Source: Pseudomonas sp. HN11
GTDB lineage: Bacteria; Pseudomonadota; Gammaproteobacteria; Pseudomonadales; Pseudomonadaceae
Assembly (NCBI RefSeq): GCF_021390155.1
Contig: NZ_CP089985.1
Span: 496,001 to 560,000, forward strand
Length of the DNA stretch: 64,000 bases
Direction: 5' to 3'
Under the pieces are notes generated by a model. The model was given only the letters and a program-made list of their open reading frames with translations. It was not told the origin of the DNA and did no database searches. The position numbers were made by a program, and so were the translations under genes. The first letter of the stretch is position 1. Each line of letters starts with the position of its first letter. Of this stretch, positions 53,456-63,514 are shown in pieces.

Positions 53456-54307
53456 ATGGCTAAAATTATCGGCATCATCGTCGTCATCGCAAGCGTGCTC
53501 GGTGGCTACGTCCTGTCCCACGGTAAAATTGCTGCGTTGATCCAGCCCTTCGAAGTGCTGATCATCGGTGGTGCGGCGTTCGGTGCATTCTTGCAGGCAA
53601 ACCCCGGCTACATGACCATGCACGTGGTCAAAAAGTCGCTGGGCATGTTCGGTTCGCGCTTTACTCACACCTTCTATCTTGAGGTGCTGGGCCTGGTCTA
53701 TGAGATCCTCAACAAGAGCCGCCGCGAAGGCATGATGGCCATCGAGGCCGACATCGAAGACGCCGCTGCCAGCCCGATTTTCGCCAAGTACCCGGCCGTG
53801 CTCAAAGATGAGCGCATGACCGCCTATATCTGTGACTACCTGCGCATCATGTCCTCCGGCAACATGGCCCCCCATGAGCTGGAAGGCCTGTTCGACATGG
53901 AGTTGTTCAGCCTTAAGGAAGAGCTGGAGCATCCGTCCCACGCTGTGACCGGCATCGCTGACGGTATGCCGGGTTTCGGTATCGTCGCGGCGGTACTCGG
54001 TATCGTGGTGACCATGGCTTCCCTGGGCGAGGGCGACCAAGCCGCCATCGGCATGCACGTAGGTGCGGCGCTCGTCGGTACATTCTTCGGTATTCTCGCG
54101 GCCTACGGCTTCTTCGGCCCGCTGGCCACCTCTTTGGCCCATGACGCCAAGGAAGAAATCAACCTGTACGAATCGATCAAGGCCAGCCTGGTCGCCTCCG
54201 CTTCCGGCATGCCGCCGTCGCTGGCCGTGGAGTTCGGTCGCAAGGTGCTGTATCCGAAACATCGCCCAAGCTTCGCCGAGCTGGAACAAGCGGTGCGCGG
54301 TCGCTAA
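53456..54307 (+). CDS. motA: MotA, flagellar stator subunit
   Basis: This 283-residue inner-membrane protein forms with MotB the proton-driven stator. It has four membrane helices (residues about 1-20, 33-50, 170-190, 203-222). The large cytoplasmic loop carries the charged residues that contact FliG (SRREGMMAIEADIEDAAASP). PGFGIVAAVLGIVVTMASLG is the helix 3 signature with the ion-channel proline. The ribosome binding site is weak. Transcription is likely from the sigma-28 promoter just upstream. This pair belongs to the proton-type MotAB set. Confidence 0.96.
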   Translation: MAKIIGIIVVIASVLGGYVLSHGKIAALIQPFEVLIIGGAAFGAFLQANPGYMTMHVVKKSLGMFGSRFTHTFYLEVLGLVYEILNKSRREGMMAIEADIEDAAASPIFAKYPAVLKDERMTAYICDYLRIMSSGNMAPHELEGLFDMELFSLKEELEHPSHAVTGIADGMPGFGIVAAVLGIVVTMASLGEGDQAAIGMHVGAALVGTFFGILAAYGFFGPLATSLAHDAKEEINLYESIKASLVASASGMPPSLAVEFGRKVLYPKHRPSFAELEQAVRGR

Positions 54308-54310
54308 GCC

Positions 54311-55330
54311 ATGGAAAACAACCAGCCGATAATCATCAAGCGCGTCAAGCGCTTCGCTGCGGGGCACCATGGCGGCGCCTGGAAAATCGCCTTCGCCGAC
54401 TTTGCGACGGCGATGATGGCGTTCTTCCTGGTGTTGTGGCTGATGTCCACCGCCACGCCGGAACAGAAGATCGCCATCGCCGGTTACTTCAAAGACCCGA
54501 TTGGCTTCTCGGAAAGCGGCACGCCCTTCGTGATCGACCTGGGCGGCTCGCCGCAACTGGCGCCTGAGCGCACCATCAACCCGGAAATCAAGACCGAGTC
54601 GCCTCAGGAGAAAATCCCGATCGAGCGCGACACCGTCGAGTCCATGGCCGAACAGGTCGAACAGGAGCGCCTTGAGTTGCTGCTGCAAGAGCTGCAGACC
54701 AAAGTCGAAGAAAACCCGCAACTGCTGAAATTCAAGGATCAGATCTCCTTCGAGATCACGCCGGAAGGCTTGCGCATCCAGATCACCGACGCCGCCAACC
54801 GGCCGATGTTCGACTCCGGCAGTGCACGCTTGAAGCCGTACTTTGAAGACATCCTGCTGGCCATGGCCGACACCATCAAGGCGGTGCCGAACAAGATCAG
54901 TATCAGCGGCCACACCGACGCCAAGCCTTATGCGGGCCAGGGTGACTTCGGCAACTGGGAACTCTCGGCCAACCGCGCCAACGCTGCGCGCCGTGCGCTG
55001 GTGGCCGGCAGCTACCCAGACCCGCAAGTCGCGCGCGTGGTGGGGTTTGCGTCGTCGCAGCTGTTTGACCATCAAGACCCGTTCAACCCGGTCAACCGCC
55101 GGATCGACATCGTGGTGCTGACCAAAAAGGCTCAGCGTGCGATTGAAGGCGATCAACCGCCGGCGCCGCAACCCACTCCAGGCGCAGGCGCGCCGGGTGA
55201 GGTGCCGGCTGATCCGAACGCGATTCCACCCGGGCAGGAGCCTTTGCCGGCACATGAACTGCGCCAGAAGCTGAACCTGTTTGATGAGGGTGGGGTAAAG
55301 GATCCTACGGTGCCTGGGACGGGGTCCTAG
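54311..55330 (+). CDS. motB: MotB, flagellar stator subunit with peptidoglycan-binding domain
   Basis: This 339-residue protein has an N-terminal MotB plug signature (KIAFADFATAMMAFFLVLWL), with Asp in ADFATAMMAF being the proton-binding residue. An OmpA-like peptidoglycan-binding domain follows (NKISISGHTDAKPYA, ELSANRANAARRALV, NRRIDIVVLTK). A Pro-rich tail ends the protein. Only three bases separate it from motA. A long perfect hairpin follows the stop. Confidence 0.96.
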   Translation: MENNQPIIIKRVKRFAAGHHGGAWKIAFADFATAMMAFFLVLWLMSTATPEQKIAIAGYFKDPIGFSESGTPFVIDLGGSPQLAPERTINPEIKTESPQEKIPIERDTVESMAEQVEQERLELLLQELQTKVEENPQLLKFKDQISFEITPEGLRIQITDAANRPMFDSGSARLKPYFEDILLAMADTIKAVPNKISISGHTDAKPYAGQGDFGNWELSANRANAARRALVAGSYPDPQVARVVGFASSQLFDHQDPFNPVNRRIDIVVLTKKAQRAIEGDQPPAPQPTPGAGAPGEVPADPNAIPPGQEPLPAHELRQKLNLFDEGGVKDPTVPGTGS

Positions 55331-55337
55331 GCTTCAC

Positions 55338-55374
55338 ATACAATAAGGCCGCGATGATCGCGGCCTTATTGTAT
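55338..55374. terminator. Bidirectional intrinsic terminator between motB and rsgA
   Basis: ATACAATAAGGCCGCGAT (55338-55355) is followed after one base by its perfect complement (55357-55374). The stem core GGCCGCGA/TCGCGGCC is flanked by AATAA and TTATT, so it works in both directions for the convergent motB and rsgA. Confidence 0.92.
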
Positions 55375-55381
55375 CTGCGGT

Positions 55382-56413
55382 TTAGTAACTGCTTTCGGGC
55401 AAGCTTGCAATGATCGACCGATAGCTGTTCATCCGCTGCTGCTGCACACGCCCATCCTCCAGCGCCTTGAGCAACGCACAGCCCGGCTCGCGGTCGTGTT
55501 TGCAGTCGCGGAAGCGGCAGGTGCCGATCAGGTCATTGAATTCGATGAAGCCCGCTTCCACATCGCTGCGGCTGACGTGGCCGAGGCCGAATTCGCGGAT
55601 GCCTGGGGAGTCGATCAGCTCACCGCCGCCGGGGAAGTGGAACAACCGCGCGGTGGTCGTGGTGTGGGTGCCCTGGCCGGACAGTTCCGACAGCGGGCCT
55701 ACGCGGGTGCCAACTTCCGGCAGCAGGCTGTTGACCAGCGAGGATTTGCCCACGCCCGACTGGCCGACGAACACACTGATGCGCCCGTCCAACTGCTGTT
55801 GCAGCTGTTCCATGCCGTTTCCGTGATGGGCCGAGACTTCCAGCACCGGATAACCCAGTGTGCGGTACACCGCCAGCAAGGCATTCAGCGCCGGGGCGTT
55901 CTGCTCGTCGATCAGGTCGAATTTGTTCAGCAGCAACAACGGGCGAATACCGGCATGCTCGGCGGCTACCAGGTAGCGGTCGATCAAGTTGGCATGCGGC
56001 TCAGGCAGCGGCGCGAACACGATCACGATCATGTCGACGTTGGCCGCCACCGGCTTGAGCTGGCCACGGCTGTCCGGACGGCGCAGTTCGGTGGTACGCG
56101 GCAACTGGGCGACGATCACGCCGATGCCTTGGTTACCGGCACGCCATACCACTTGGTCGCCGGTAACCAGCGCAGGCAGGTTGGCGCGTAAGTGGCAACG
56201 GAACACAGAGCCTGCGAGTTCGCCTTCGAGCGCCTCGACTTCGACCTGCACGCCAAAGTGTGCGATCACCAGGCCCGTTTGTTCGGGGCCCAGGTCGCCG
56301 CCTTCAAGCGCTTCCACGGCGGAGGATTCACGTTTGGCGGCGCGCGCGGCGCGTTCACCTTGAATCTTTTCGATGCGCCAGTTTTGGCGACGATTGAGCT
56401 GGCGTTTGGCCAT
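55382..56413 (-). CDS. rsgA: RsgA, small ribosomal subunit maturation GTPase
   Basis: This 343-residue circularly permuted GTPase helps late 30S assembly. ATG 56413 gives the typical basic N-terminus [18 protein letters not shown]. The OB-fold is followed by the permuted motifs LLNKFDLID (G4), SAHHGNG (G5), [20 protein letters not shown] (G1), THTTTT (G2) and [11 protein letters not shown] (G3). The C-terminal zinc site is [14 protein letters not shown]. Divergent from orn. Confidence 0.96.
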   Translation of the reverse strand: MAKRQLNRRQNWRIEKIQGERAARAAKRESSAVEALEGGDLGPEQTGLVIAHFGVQVEVEALEGELAGSVFRCHLRANLPALVTGDQVVWRAGNQGIGVIVAQLPRTTELRRPDSRGQLKPVAANVDMIVIVFAPLPEPHANLIDRYLVAAEHAGIRPLLLLNKFDLIDEQNAPALNALLAVYRTLGYPVLEVSAHHGNGMEQLQQQLDGRISVFVGQSGVGKSSLVNSLLPEVGTRVGPLSELSGQGTHTTTTARLFHFPGGGELIDSPGIREFGLGHVSRSDVEAGFIEFNDLIGTCRFRDCKHDREPGCALLKALEDGRVQQQRMNSYRSIIASLPESSY

Positions 56414-56522
56414 TGGTGTTCCGTGTCGATAATGCAAAGGTTTAGATGAAGCGGTCGCGAGTCTAGCACGGCCCCGCCTGCTAAACTGCGCAGCTACGCC
56501 AAGGTGCCAAGAGAATCAAGCC

Positions 56523-57065
56523 ATGCAAAACCCACAGAACCTGATTTGGATCGATCTGGAAATGACCGGTCTGAACCCTGATACCGACGTCATCATCGAG
56601 ATGGCTACGATTGTCACCGACAGCAACCTCAACACCTTGGCCGAAGGTCCGGTGATCGCCATCCACCACAGTGACGCCGTCCTCGCCACCATGGACGAGT
56701 GGAATACCCGCACTCACGGCAACTCCGGACTGACCCAGCGCGTGCGTGACAGCCGCATCGGCATGGCCGAAGCCGAAGCCGAAACCATCGCCTTCCTGGA
56801 AAAATGGGTACCCAAGGGCAAGTCGCCGATCTGCGGCAATAGCATTTGCCAGGACCGTCGCTTCCTTTATACGCACATGAAGGCGCTGGAAAGCTACTTC
56901 CACTACCGCAACCTGGATGTGTCCACGCTTAAAGAACTGGCTGCGCGTTGGGCGCCGGAAGTCAAAGATAGCTTCCATAAAGGCAGCACCCACCTGGCGC
57001 TGGATGATATCCGCGAGTCGATCGCCGAGTTGCAGCATTACCGCAAGCATTTCATCAAGGCGTGA
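56523..57065 (+). CDS. orn: Orn, oligoribonuclease
   Basis: This 180-residue 3'-5' exonuclease of the DEDDh family degrades two-residue RNAs, including pGpG from c-di-GMP turnover, and is essential in many pseudomonads. The N-terminal ExoI motif [16 protein letters not shown] carries Asp11 and Glu13. [14 protein letters not shown] supplies ExoII and the [17 protein letters not shown] end supplies ExoIII with the catalytic His. Standard length. It ends just before a YicG-type membrane protein gene. Confidence 0.97.
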   Translation: MQNPQNLIWIDLEMTGLNPDTDVIIEMATIVTDSNLNTLAEGPVIAIHHSDAVLATMDEWNTRTHGNSGLTQRVRDSRIGMAEAEAETIAFLEKWVPKGKSPICGNSICQDRRFLYTHMKALESYFHYRNLDVSTLKELAARWAPEVKDSFHKGSTHLALDDIRESIAELQHYRKHFIKA

Positions 57066-57103
57066 TCTGGCCCGCTCACTACAAAATCGCAAGGATCGCC
57101 ATC

Positions 57104-57718
57104 ATGCTGCTGATGCTCTACCTCATCGCCATCACCGCCGAAGCCATGACTGGCGCGCTGTCGGCCGGGCGACGTGGGATGGATTGGTTCGGGGTGGTGC
57201 TGATCGCGTGTGTGACGGCGCTGGGGGGCGGTTCGGTGCGTGACGTGCTGCTCGGGCATTACCCGCTGACCTGGGTCAAGCACCCGGAATACCTGGTGCT
57301 GACGTCAATCGCGGCGCTGGTGACGATCTTCATCGCGCCACTGATGCGCCGCCTGCGTTCGCTGTTCCTGGCGCTGGACGCCGTGGGCTTGGTGGCCTTT
57401 ACCCTGATCGGCTGCATGACGGCGCTGGAAATGGGCCACGGTATGCTGGTGGCGTCGGTCAGCGGGGTGATCACCGGGGTCTTCGGCGGCATCCTGCGCG
57501 ACATCTTCTGCAACGACATCCCGCTGATCTTCCGCCGCGAGCTGTATGCCAGCGTGTCGTTCCTCGCCGCCTGGTTCTACCTGCTGTGCCTTTATCTGGA
57601 GCTGCCCAGCGAGCAAGCGATATTGCTGACCCTGTTCAGCGGCTTTCTATTGCGCCTGCTGGCAATCCGTTTTCACTGGGAAATGCCCAAGTTCGTCTAT
57701 AACGACGACGTGCACTAG
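57104..57718 (+). CDS. YicG/UPF0126 (TRIC-family) membrane protein
   Basis: This 204-residue protein has about six or seven helices and two repeats of the UPF0126 unit. ATG 57104 is preferred (AAGGA upstream, N-terminus MLLMLYLIAITAEAMTGALS as in YicG), although the frame is open from GTG 57062. The repeat signatures are ACVTALGGGSVRDVLLGHYP and ITGVFGGILRDIFCNDIPLI. The family is related to trimeric intracellular cation channels; prokaryotic TRICs conduct potassium or other ions. Its role here is unknown. It shares its end with convergent queG. Confidence 0.85.
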   Translation: MLLMLYLIAITAEAMTGALSAGRRGMDWFGVVLIACVTALGGGSVRDVLLGHYPLTWVKHPEYLVLTSIAALVTIFIAPLMRRLRSLFLALDAVGLVAFTLIGCMTALEMGHGMLVASVSGVITGVFGGILRDIFCNDIPLIFRRELYASVSFLAAWFYLLCLYLELPSEQAILLTLFSGFLLRLLAIRFHWEMPKFVYNDDVH

Positions 57719-58779
57719 CGGCTGGCGTGCTGGTTCAGCGCCCACTCCACGTGTTCGCGCACCAGTTCCGACGGAAAATCCCGCCGTGCCTTCAAGGCTT
57801 CAAGCACCTGAATGCTCGATGGTGCATTGCCCAGGCCCACCGCAAGGTTGCGCAGCCAACGCTCATAGCCGGCACGACGCAAGGGTGAGCCCTCGGTGCT
57901 GCTGAGGAATTTGTCCTCGTCCCACATAAACAACTCGGCCAGTTCTGCGTTATCCAGATTGTGGCGGGGCTTGAAATCACTTTCGCCGGTGGCGCGGGCG
58001 AAACGATTCCACGGGCAAACGATCTGACAGTCATCGCAGCCAAACACACGGTTGCCAATCAGTGGGCGCAGGTCCTCGGGGATCGCGCTCTTCAGCTCGA
58101 TGGTGAGGTAGGAAATGCAGCGTCGCGCGTCCAGCACATAGGGACCGACGAAGGCATTGGTGGGGCAGATGTCCAGGCAAGCCGTGCAGCGGCCGCAGTG
58201 TTCGGTGCTGTGGGGCGCGTCAACCGGGAGCGGCAGGTCGACGAACAGCTCACTCAGGAAGAAGTAGCTGCCCGCCTTGCGATTGAGGACCAGGGTGTTT
58301 TTACCGATCCAGCCCAGCCCGGCTTTTTCGGCGATGGCTTTTTCCAACACGGGTGCGCTGTCGACAAAGGCGCGGAAACCGAACGGGCCGATCTGTGCTT
58401 GGATGCGATCAGCCAGTTGCTGCACGCGTTTGCGGATCAGCTTGTGGTAGTCGCGGCCCAGGGCGTAACGCGAAATATAGGCTTTTTCCGGCTTGGCCAG
58501 CAATTGGGCCATTTGTGTGTCGCCCGGCAGGTAATCCATGCGTAGCGACACTACGCGCAAGGTGCCGGGCACCAGTTCGTCAGGGTGGGAGCGTTTGCTG
58601 CCGTGGGCGCCCATGTACTCCATCTCGCCGTGGTAGCCCGCGTCGAGCCAGCGTTGCAGGTGCTGTTCGTGCTCAGCCAGGTCCAGGCCGCTGATGCCGA
58701 CTTGTTGAAAGCCCAGCTCGCGGCCCCAGTCTTTGATCGATTGGGCGAGGGCAGGCAGATCGGTGGTGATGGCAGGCAT
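57715..58779 (-). CDS. queG: QueG, epoxyqueuosine reductase
   Basis: This 354-residue cobalamin and iron-sulfur enzyme performs the last step of queuosine synthesis in tRNA. ATG 58779 is used (MPAITTDLPALAQSIKDWG); the open frame that extends on to 59670 only shadows nnrD. Two ferredoxin clusters are visible, CGRCTACLDICPTNAF and CDDCQIVCPWNRFA. Conserved MDYLPGD, YALGRDYHKLIRKR and GLGWIGKNTLVL complete the pattern. Divergent from nnrD. Confidence 0.95.
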   Translation of the reverse strand: MPAITTDLPALAQSIKDWGRELGFQQVGISGLDLAEHEQHLQRWLDAGYHGEMEYMGAHGSKRSHPDELVPGTLRVVSLRMDYLPGDTQMAQLLAKPEKAYISRYALGRDYHKLIRKRVQQLADRIQAQIGPFGFRAFVDSAPVLEKAIAEKAGLGWIGKNTLVLNRKAGSYFFLSELFVDLPLPVDAPHSTEHCGRCTACLDICPTNAFVGPYVLDARRCISYLTIELKSAIPEDLRPLIGNRVFGCDDCQIVCPWNRFARATGESDFKPRHNLDNAELAELFMWDEDKFLSSTEGSPLRRAGYERWLRNLAVGLGNAPSSIQVLEALKARRDFPSELVREHVEWALNQHASR

Positions 58780-58808
58780 GAGACAAGGGAAACCGCAGGT
58801 TAGATAGG

Positions 58809-58814
58809 TATAAT
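58809..58814 (+). promoter_or_regulatory. Candidate -10 (TATAAT) for the nnrD-tsaE-amiB-mutL-miaA operon
   Basis: A perfect TATAAT stands 29 bases before the nnrD ATG, in the queG-nnrD divergent gap. No clear -35 was found. GGAG (58831-58834) before the ATG is the likely ribosome binding site. Confidence 0.45.
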
Positions 58815-58842
58815 TCTGCCAGACATCGGAGCTCGAAGACGC

Positions 58843-59703
58843 ATGCCGCAGACAAAACACGCAATAACCGACGTACAGTCCCTGTTGCACGGCCATTTGC
58901 CGCAACTGGCTGCGCGTTACCCGGACGCCTATAAAGGCCAGTTCGGCCACCTGCTGGTCATTGGCGGTGACCGTGGCTTTGGCGGCGCTGCGTTGCTGAG
59001 TGCTGAAAGTGCCTTGCGCAGTGGCGCCGGCATGGTGTCCTTGGCGACGCGCCTGGAACACGTGCCGGCCGCGTTGGCTCGTTTGCCGGAAGTCATGACC
59101 GTCGGCGTCAGCTCGGCCAATCAGTTGATGGCCTTGCTCGAAAAAATCTCGGTCATTGTGATCGGGCCTGGGCTGGGTGATGCGTCCTGGGGCAAAAGCC
59201 TGCTTTCTGTCGCCGCCAATGCCAGCTTGCCGCAGGTCTGGGACGCCGACGCCTTGAGTCAGCTTGCCACCGGCAGCGTCAGCTTGCCGGCCGACTGCGT
59301 GATCACCCCGCATCCCGGTGAGGCCGCGCGGTTGTTGGGGATTTCGACAGCCGAGGTTCAGGCCGATCGTCTTAAGGTGGCGCGCGCGTTGAGCCAGAAA
59401 TTCAATGCAGTGGCTATCCTCAAAGGTGCTGGCAGTTTGATTGCCAGCCCGGATGGGCGTGTTTCGCGGTGTGACCAAGGTCACCCGGCGATGGCGACGG
59501 CAGGGCTGGGCGATGTATTGGCCGGCCTGGTAGGCGCACTGCTGGCGCAAGGCATGCCCGCTTATGAAGCAAGTTGCCTGGCCGTGTGGCTGCACGCCAC
59601 GGCGGGGGATCGCCAGGGCACCTTTGGTCGCGGCTTGGCTGCCAGCGACTTGATACCTGCCATTCGTCAATTGTTGGAGGAACAGTCGCCGTGTCTGAAG
59701 TAA
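58843..59703 (+). CDS. nnrD: NnrD, ADP-dependent NAD(P)H-hydrate dehydratase
   Basis: This 286-residue ribokinase-like enzyme repairs hydrated NAD(P)H. It corresponds to the C-terminal half of YjeF; the N-terminal epimerase domain (NnrE) is absent from this protein. Motifs are HLLVIGGDRGFGGAALLSAE, GPGLGDASWG, TPHPGEAARLL, LKGAGSLIASP and TAGLGDVLAG (catalytic GxGD). It overlaps tsaE by 13 bases and starts the conserved operon ending in miaA. Confidence 0.93.
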   Translation: MPQTKHAITDVQSLLHGHLPQLAARYPDAYKGQFGHLLVIGGDRGFGGAALLSAESALRSGAGMVSLATRLEHVPAALARLPEVMTVGVSSANQLMALLEKISVIVIGPGLGDASWGKSLLSVAANASLPQVWDADALSQLATGSVSLPADCVITPHPGEAARLLGISTAEVQADRLKVARALSQKFNAVAILKGAGSLIASPDGRVSRCDQGHPAMATAGLGDVLAGLVGALLAQGMPAYEASCLAVWLHATAGDRQGTFGRGLAASDLIPAIRQLLEEQSPCLK

Positions 59704-60161
59704 TCCTGTATTTGGCCGATGAGGAGGCCATGGTTGCGTTCGGAAACCGCATCGCCCAGGTCACCACCGGGAAAGGGCTGATCTTCCTTGAAGGCGACTT
59801 AGGGGCGGGGAAAACCACGTTGTCTCGCGGGATTATCCGAGGATTGGGCCATAAGGGGGCAGTAAAAAGCCCTACGTTCACCCTGGTGGAACCCTACGAA
59901 ATTGGAGGGGTGCGAGCGTTCCATTTCGACCTCTATCGCCTGGTTGATCCCGAAGAACTCGAATACATGGGCATCCGCGATTACTTCGATGAAGATGCGT
60001 TGTGCCTGATCGAGTGGCCAGATAAAGGCACAGGCTTTTTGCCAAAGCCGGACCTGACCATTACCATTACGCCGCATGAGCACGGACGTCAGTTGAAGTT
60101 GTTGCCCCAGAGCGCGCGCGGCCAGTCGTGGTGCGCCGCTTTGGCATTGGAATTCAAATAA
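59691..60161 (+). CDS. tsaE: TsaE, tRNA threonylcarbamoyladenosine synthesis ATPase
   Basis: This 156-residue P-loop ATPase works with TsaB and TsaD to make t6A in tRNA. GTG 59691 is chosen: GGAGG (59676-59680) lies ten bases upstream and the protein then has the standard length, while the longer open frame shadows nnrD. Walker A is LEGDLGAGKTTLSRG, followed by VKSPTFTLVEPY and the FHFDLYRLVDPEELEYMG motif, with the DALCLIEWPDKG strand. Confidence 0.94.
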   Translation: MSEVILYLADEEAMVAFGNRIAQVTTGKGLIFLEGDLGAGKTTLSRGIIRGLGHKGAVKSPTFTLVEPYEIGGVRAFHFDLYRLVDPEELEYMGIRDYFDEDALCLIEWPDKGTGFLPKPDLTITITPHEHGRQLKLLPQSARGQSWCAALALEFK

Positions 60162-60176
60162 TTGGTGGGGTTAGGT

Positions 60177-61598
60177 ATGCGCTTTCGCGCGTTGGTTGCT
60201 GTCGTGGGGGTGTTGCTTGCGGCAATGACTGTCAATGCTCTGGCTGCTTCACAGGTGAAAAGTGTTCGCCTTTGGCGAGCGCCGGATAACACACGCCTGG
60301 TGTTCGACCTGTCTGGCCCGGTCCAGCACAGCGTCTTTACCTTGACGTCGCCTGATCGCCTGGTGATCGACATCAACGGCGCAACCCTGGCCGGGCCGCT
60401 GAATGTCTCTACTGCCAATACGCCTATTACCGCCATGCGCTCGGCCCAGCGTACGCCGACTGACCTGCGTGTGGTGATCGACCTGAAAAAGGTCGTGACC
60501 CCAAAAAGCTTCTCTCTGGCGCCTAACGCCCAGTACGGCAATCGGCTGGTGGTCGACCTGTTCGACAACCCCGCCGATGCAGCGCCTCCGCCTGCACCGA
60601 CGCCCAGCGTAGCAACCGTACCAGCTGTGCCGGTCAACCCGTCGCAACCGCAGGTCAAACTGCCACCGCCACCACCGGCTCCCGCTGGCAAGCGGGATAT
60701 TATCGTCGTGATTGACGCCGGTCACGGTGGTGAAGATCCGGGGGCTTCCGGTTCGCGCGGTCAGCATGAGAAGGACGTGGTACTGGCCATCGCTCGCGAA
60801 CTGCAGCGCCAGGTCAATGGCATGAAAGGCTACCGTGCCGAGTTGACCCGTACTGGCGACTACTTCATTCCATTGCGCGGTCGTACCGAAATTGCCCGTA
60901 AAAAGGGCGCGGACCTGTTCGTGTCTATCCACGCCGACGCCGCGCCTTCGACCGCGGCCTTTGGTGCCTCGGTGTTTGCTCTGTCGGATCGCGGCGCGAC
61001 GTCCGAAACCGCGCGTTGGCTGGCCGACAGCGAAAACCGTTCCGACTTGATCGGCGGGGCCGGCAACGTGTCCCTCGATGACAAGGATAAAATGCTCGCC
61101 GGCGTCCTGCTCGATCTGTCGATGACCGCATCCCTGACGTCCAGCTTGAACGTGGGCCAGAAGGTCCTGAGCAACATCGGCCGCGTGACCTCGTTGCACA
61201 AACAGCGCGTGGAGCAAGCCGGGTTCATGGTGTTGAAGTCGCCGGATATCCCGTCGATCCTGGTCGAGACAGGCTTTATCTCCAACTCCAACGAGGCCTC
61301 GAAGTTGGCCAGCGCCAGTCACCAGCAGGCATTGGCGCGCTCGATCAGTGCCGGTATCCGTCAGTTCTTCCAGCAGAACCCGCCGCCGGGCACTTACATC
61401 GCCTGGCTGCGCGACTCCGGGAAAATCGCCCAGGGCCCCCGTGACCATCGCGTGCAGCCGGGCGACACCCTGGCGATGCTGGCGGTGCGTTTCCAGGTGT
61501 CGGCCGCGACCTTGCGCAGTGCCAACAACCTGAAGACCGATGAATTGAAAGTCGGCCAGGTATTGACCATCCCCGGCACTGAATTGGCGGCACAGTAA
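60177..61598 (+). CDS. amiB: AmiB/AmiC-type N-acetylmuramoyl-L-alanine amidase with LysM
   Basis: This 473-residue periplasmic zinc amidase splits septal peptidoglycan. ATG 60177 gives a proper signal peptide ([18 protein letters not shown], cleavage after ALA). An AMIN domain (residues about 25-130), a Pro-rich linker, and the Amidase_3 domain follow, the last with [16 protein letters not shown] (zinc His), SIHADAAPS and [10 protein letters not shown] (catalytic Glu). A C-terminal LysM ([20 protein letters not shown]) completes it. The stop overlaps mutL (TAATG). Confidence 0.95.
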   Translation: MRFRALVAVVGVLLAAMTVNALAASQVKSVRLWRAPDNTRLVFDLSGPVQHSVFTLTSPDRLVIDINGATLAGPLNVSTANTPITAMRSAQRTPTDLRVVIDLKKVVTPKSFSLAPNAQYGNRLVVDLFDNPADAAPPPAPTPSVATVPAVPVNPSQPQVKLPPPPPAPAGKRDIIVVIDAGHGGEDPGASGSRGQHEKDVVLAIARELQRQVNGMKGYRAELTRTGDYFIPLRGRTEIARKKGADLFVSIHADAAPSTAAFGASVFALSDRGATSETARWLADSENRSDLIGGAGNVSLDDKDKMLAGVLLDLSMTASLTSSLNVGQKVLSNIGRVTSLHKQRVEQAGFMVLKSPDIPSILVETGFISNSNEASKLASASHQQALARSISAGIRQFFQQNPPPGTYIAWLRDSGKIAQGPRDHRVQPGDTLAMLAVRFQVSAATLRSANNLKTDELKVGQVLTIPGTELAAQ

Positions 61599-63514
61599 TG
61601 AGCGAATCACTTCTGAACAGCGGATCGCGCATTGAGCTGCTGAGCCCGCGCCTTGCCAACCAGATTGCTGCCGGTGAAGTGGTCGAGCGTCCGGCATCGG
61701 TGATCAAGGAGCTGCTGGAAAACAGCATCGACTCCGGCGCCAAGCGCATTGATGTCGACGTGGAGCAGGGTGGCGTCAAGCTGTTGCGCGTGCGTGACGA
61801 TGGCAGCGGCATTTCCGCCGATGACTTGCCGCTGGCCCTGGCGCGTCACGCCACCAGCAAGATCCGCGACCTGGAAGACCTTGAGCGGGTGATGAGCCTG
61901 GGCTTTCGCGGTGAGGCCCTGGCCTCTATCAGTTCCGTAGCCCGCCTGACCCTGACGTCCCGCACTCGCAGCGCCGAACAGGCCTGGCAAGTGGAAACCG
62001 AAGGCCGCGACATGGCGCCTCGGGTCCAGCCGGCAGCCCATCCTGTGGGAACTTCGGTGGAAGTGCGCGACTTGTTCTTCAACACTCCGGCGCGGCGCAA
62101 ATTCCTCAAGGCCGAAAAAACCGAATTCGATCACCTGCAAGAAGTCATCAAGCGTCTGGCCCTGGCCCGTTTCGATGTGGCTTTTCATCTGCGGCATAAC
62201 GGCAAGACCATCCTCAGTCTGCACGAAGCTCACGATGACGCCGCGCGCGCTCGCCGGGTGTCGGCGATCTGCGGGCCGGGTTTCCTGGAGCAGGCGCTGC
62301 CGATTGAAATCGAGCGCAATGGCTTGCGGTTGTGGGGTTGGGTCGGTTTGCCGACCTTCTCCCGCAGCCAGGCGGACTTGCAGTATTTCTTTGTGAACGG
62401 TCGAGCGGTGCGCGACAAACTGGTGGCCCACGCGGTGCGCCAGGCTTATCGCGACGTGCTATTCAATGGGCGCCACCCGACGTTTGTGTTGTTCTTCGAG
62501 GTCGACCCGTCGGTGGTGGATGTCAACGTGCACCCCACCAAGCACGAAGTGCGCTTCCGTGATGGACGCATGGTGCATGACTTCCTCTACGGCACCCTGC
62601 ACCGCACCTTGGGTGATGTGCGCCCGGACGATCAGTTATCCGCGCCGATTGTGACGGCAGTGGTCCGCCCGAGCGGCCCGCAAGCGGGTGAGTTCGGGCC
62701 TCAGGGCGAAATGAGCCTGGCGGCCAACCTACTGCAATCGCCGCAGTCACAACCTTCTTATACCGCGCCGAATTCCGGCGCTGGCTCCGGTTATCAATAC
62801 CAATACACGTCGCGCCCACAGTCGGCGGTGCCGGTGGCCGAGGCCCAGGCGGCTTATCGCGAGTTTTTCGCGCCGCTGCCGGGTGCCGAGCCGGGCGCGC
62901 CTGTAGCCTTGCCGGAAGGCGGTGGAGATATCCCTCCGTTGGGCTACGCATTGGCGCAGCTCAAGGGCATCTACATCCTGGCGGAAAACGCCCATGGCCT
63001 GGTGCTGGTGGACATGCACGCCGCCCACGAACGGATCATGTACGAACGCCTCAAGATCGCCATGGCCAGCGAAGGTCTCAGTGGCCAGCCGCTGTTGGTG
63101 CCGGAGTCCCTGGCGGTCAGCCAGCGTGAGGCTGATTGTGCCGAAGAACACCACGGCGTCTTCCAGAAACTAGGCTTTGAATTGCAGCGCCTGGGCCCGG
63201 AAACCCTGGCCATCCGCCAGATTCCCGCGCTGCTCAAGCAGGCCGAGGCCAACCGTCTGGTCGCCGACGTGCTGGCAGACCTGATGGAATACGGCACCAG
63301 TGACCGTATCCAGGCGCACATCAACGAACTGCTCGGCACCATGGCCTGCCACGGCGCCATCCGAGCCAACCGCCGCCTGGCCCTGCCGGAAATGAACGGC
63401 CTGCTGCGCGATATGGAAAACACCGAACGCAGCGGCCAATGCAACCACGGCCGACCGACCTGGACCCAGATGGGCCTGGACGATCTGGACAAACTCTTCC
63501 TGCGCGGCCGTTGA
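61598..63514 (+). CDS. mutL: MutL, DNA mismatch repair protein
   Basis: This 638-residue mismatch repair ATPase links MutS to strand removal. The GHKL motifs are [44 protein letters not shown] and [19 protein letters not shown]. The C-terminal domain carries [12 protein letters not shown], matching the endonuclease pattern DMHA-x2-E-x4-E, so this MutL probably nicks DNA itself, as expected in a Dam-less Pseudomonas. [11 protein letters not shown] is also conserved. The start overlaps amiB and the stop overlaps miaA (TGATG). Confidence 0.97.
   Translation: MSESLLNSGSRIELLSPRLANQIAAGEVVERPASVIKELLENSIDSGAKRIDVDVEQGGVKLLRVRDDGSGISADDLPLALARHATSKIRDLEDLERVMSLGFRGEALASISSVARLTLTSRTRSAEQAWQVETEGRDMAPRVQPAAHPVGTSVEVRDLFFNTPARRKFLKAEKTEFDHLQEVIKRLALARFDVAFHLRHNGKTILSLHEAHDDAARARRVSAICGPGFLEQALPIEIERNGLRLWGWVGLPTFSRSQADLQYFFVNGRAVRDKLVAHAVRQAYRDVLFNGRHPTFVLFFEVDPSVVDVNVHPTKHEVRFRDGRMVHDFLYGTLHRTLGDVRPDDQLSAPIVTAVVRPSGPQAGEFGPQGEMSLAANLLQSPQSQPSYTAPNSGAGSGYQYQYTSRPQSAVPVAEAQAAYREFFAPLPGAEPGAPVALPEGGGDIPPLGYALAQLKGIYILAENAHGLVLVDMHAAHERIMYERLKIAMASEGLSGQPLLVPESLAVSQREADCAEEHHGVFQKLGFELQRLGPETLAIRQIPALLKQAEANRLVADVLADLMEYGTSDRIQAHINELLGTMACHGAIRANRRLALPEMNGLLRDMENTERSGQCNHGRPTWTQMGLDDLDKLFLRGR

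Noticed and set aside
53447-55255. Minus-strand ORF of 602 codons opposite motA and motB
   Set aside because: It spans two unrelated real genes and has no recognisable domain, so it is an antisense artefact.
58780-59670. N-terminal extension of queG to 651 codons
   Set aside because: The extra 297 codons are the antisense of nnrD; QueG of normal length starts at 58779.
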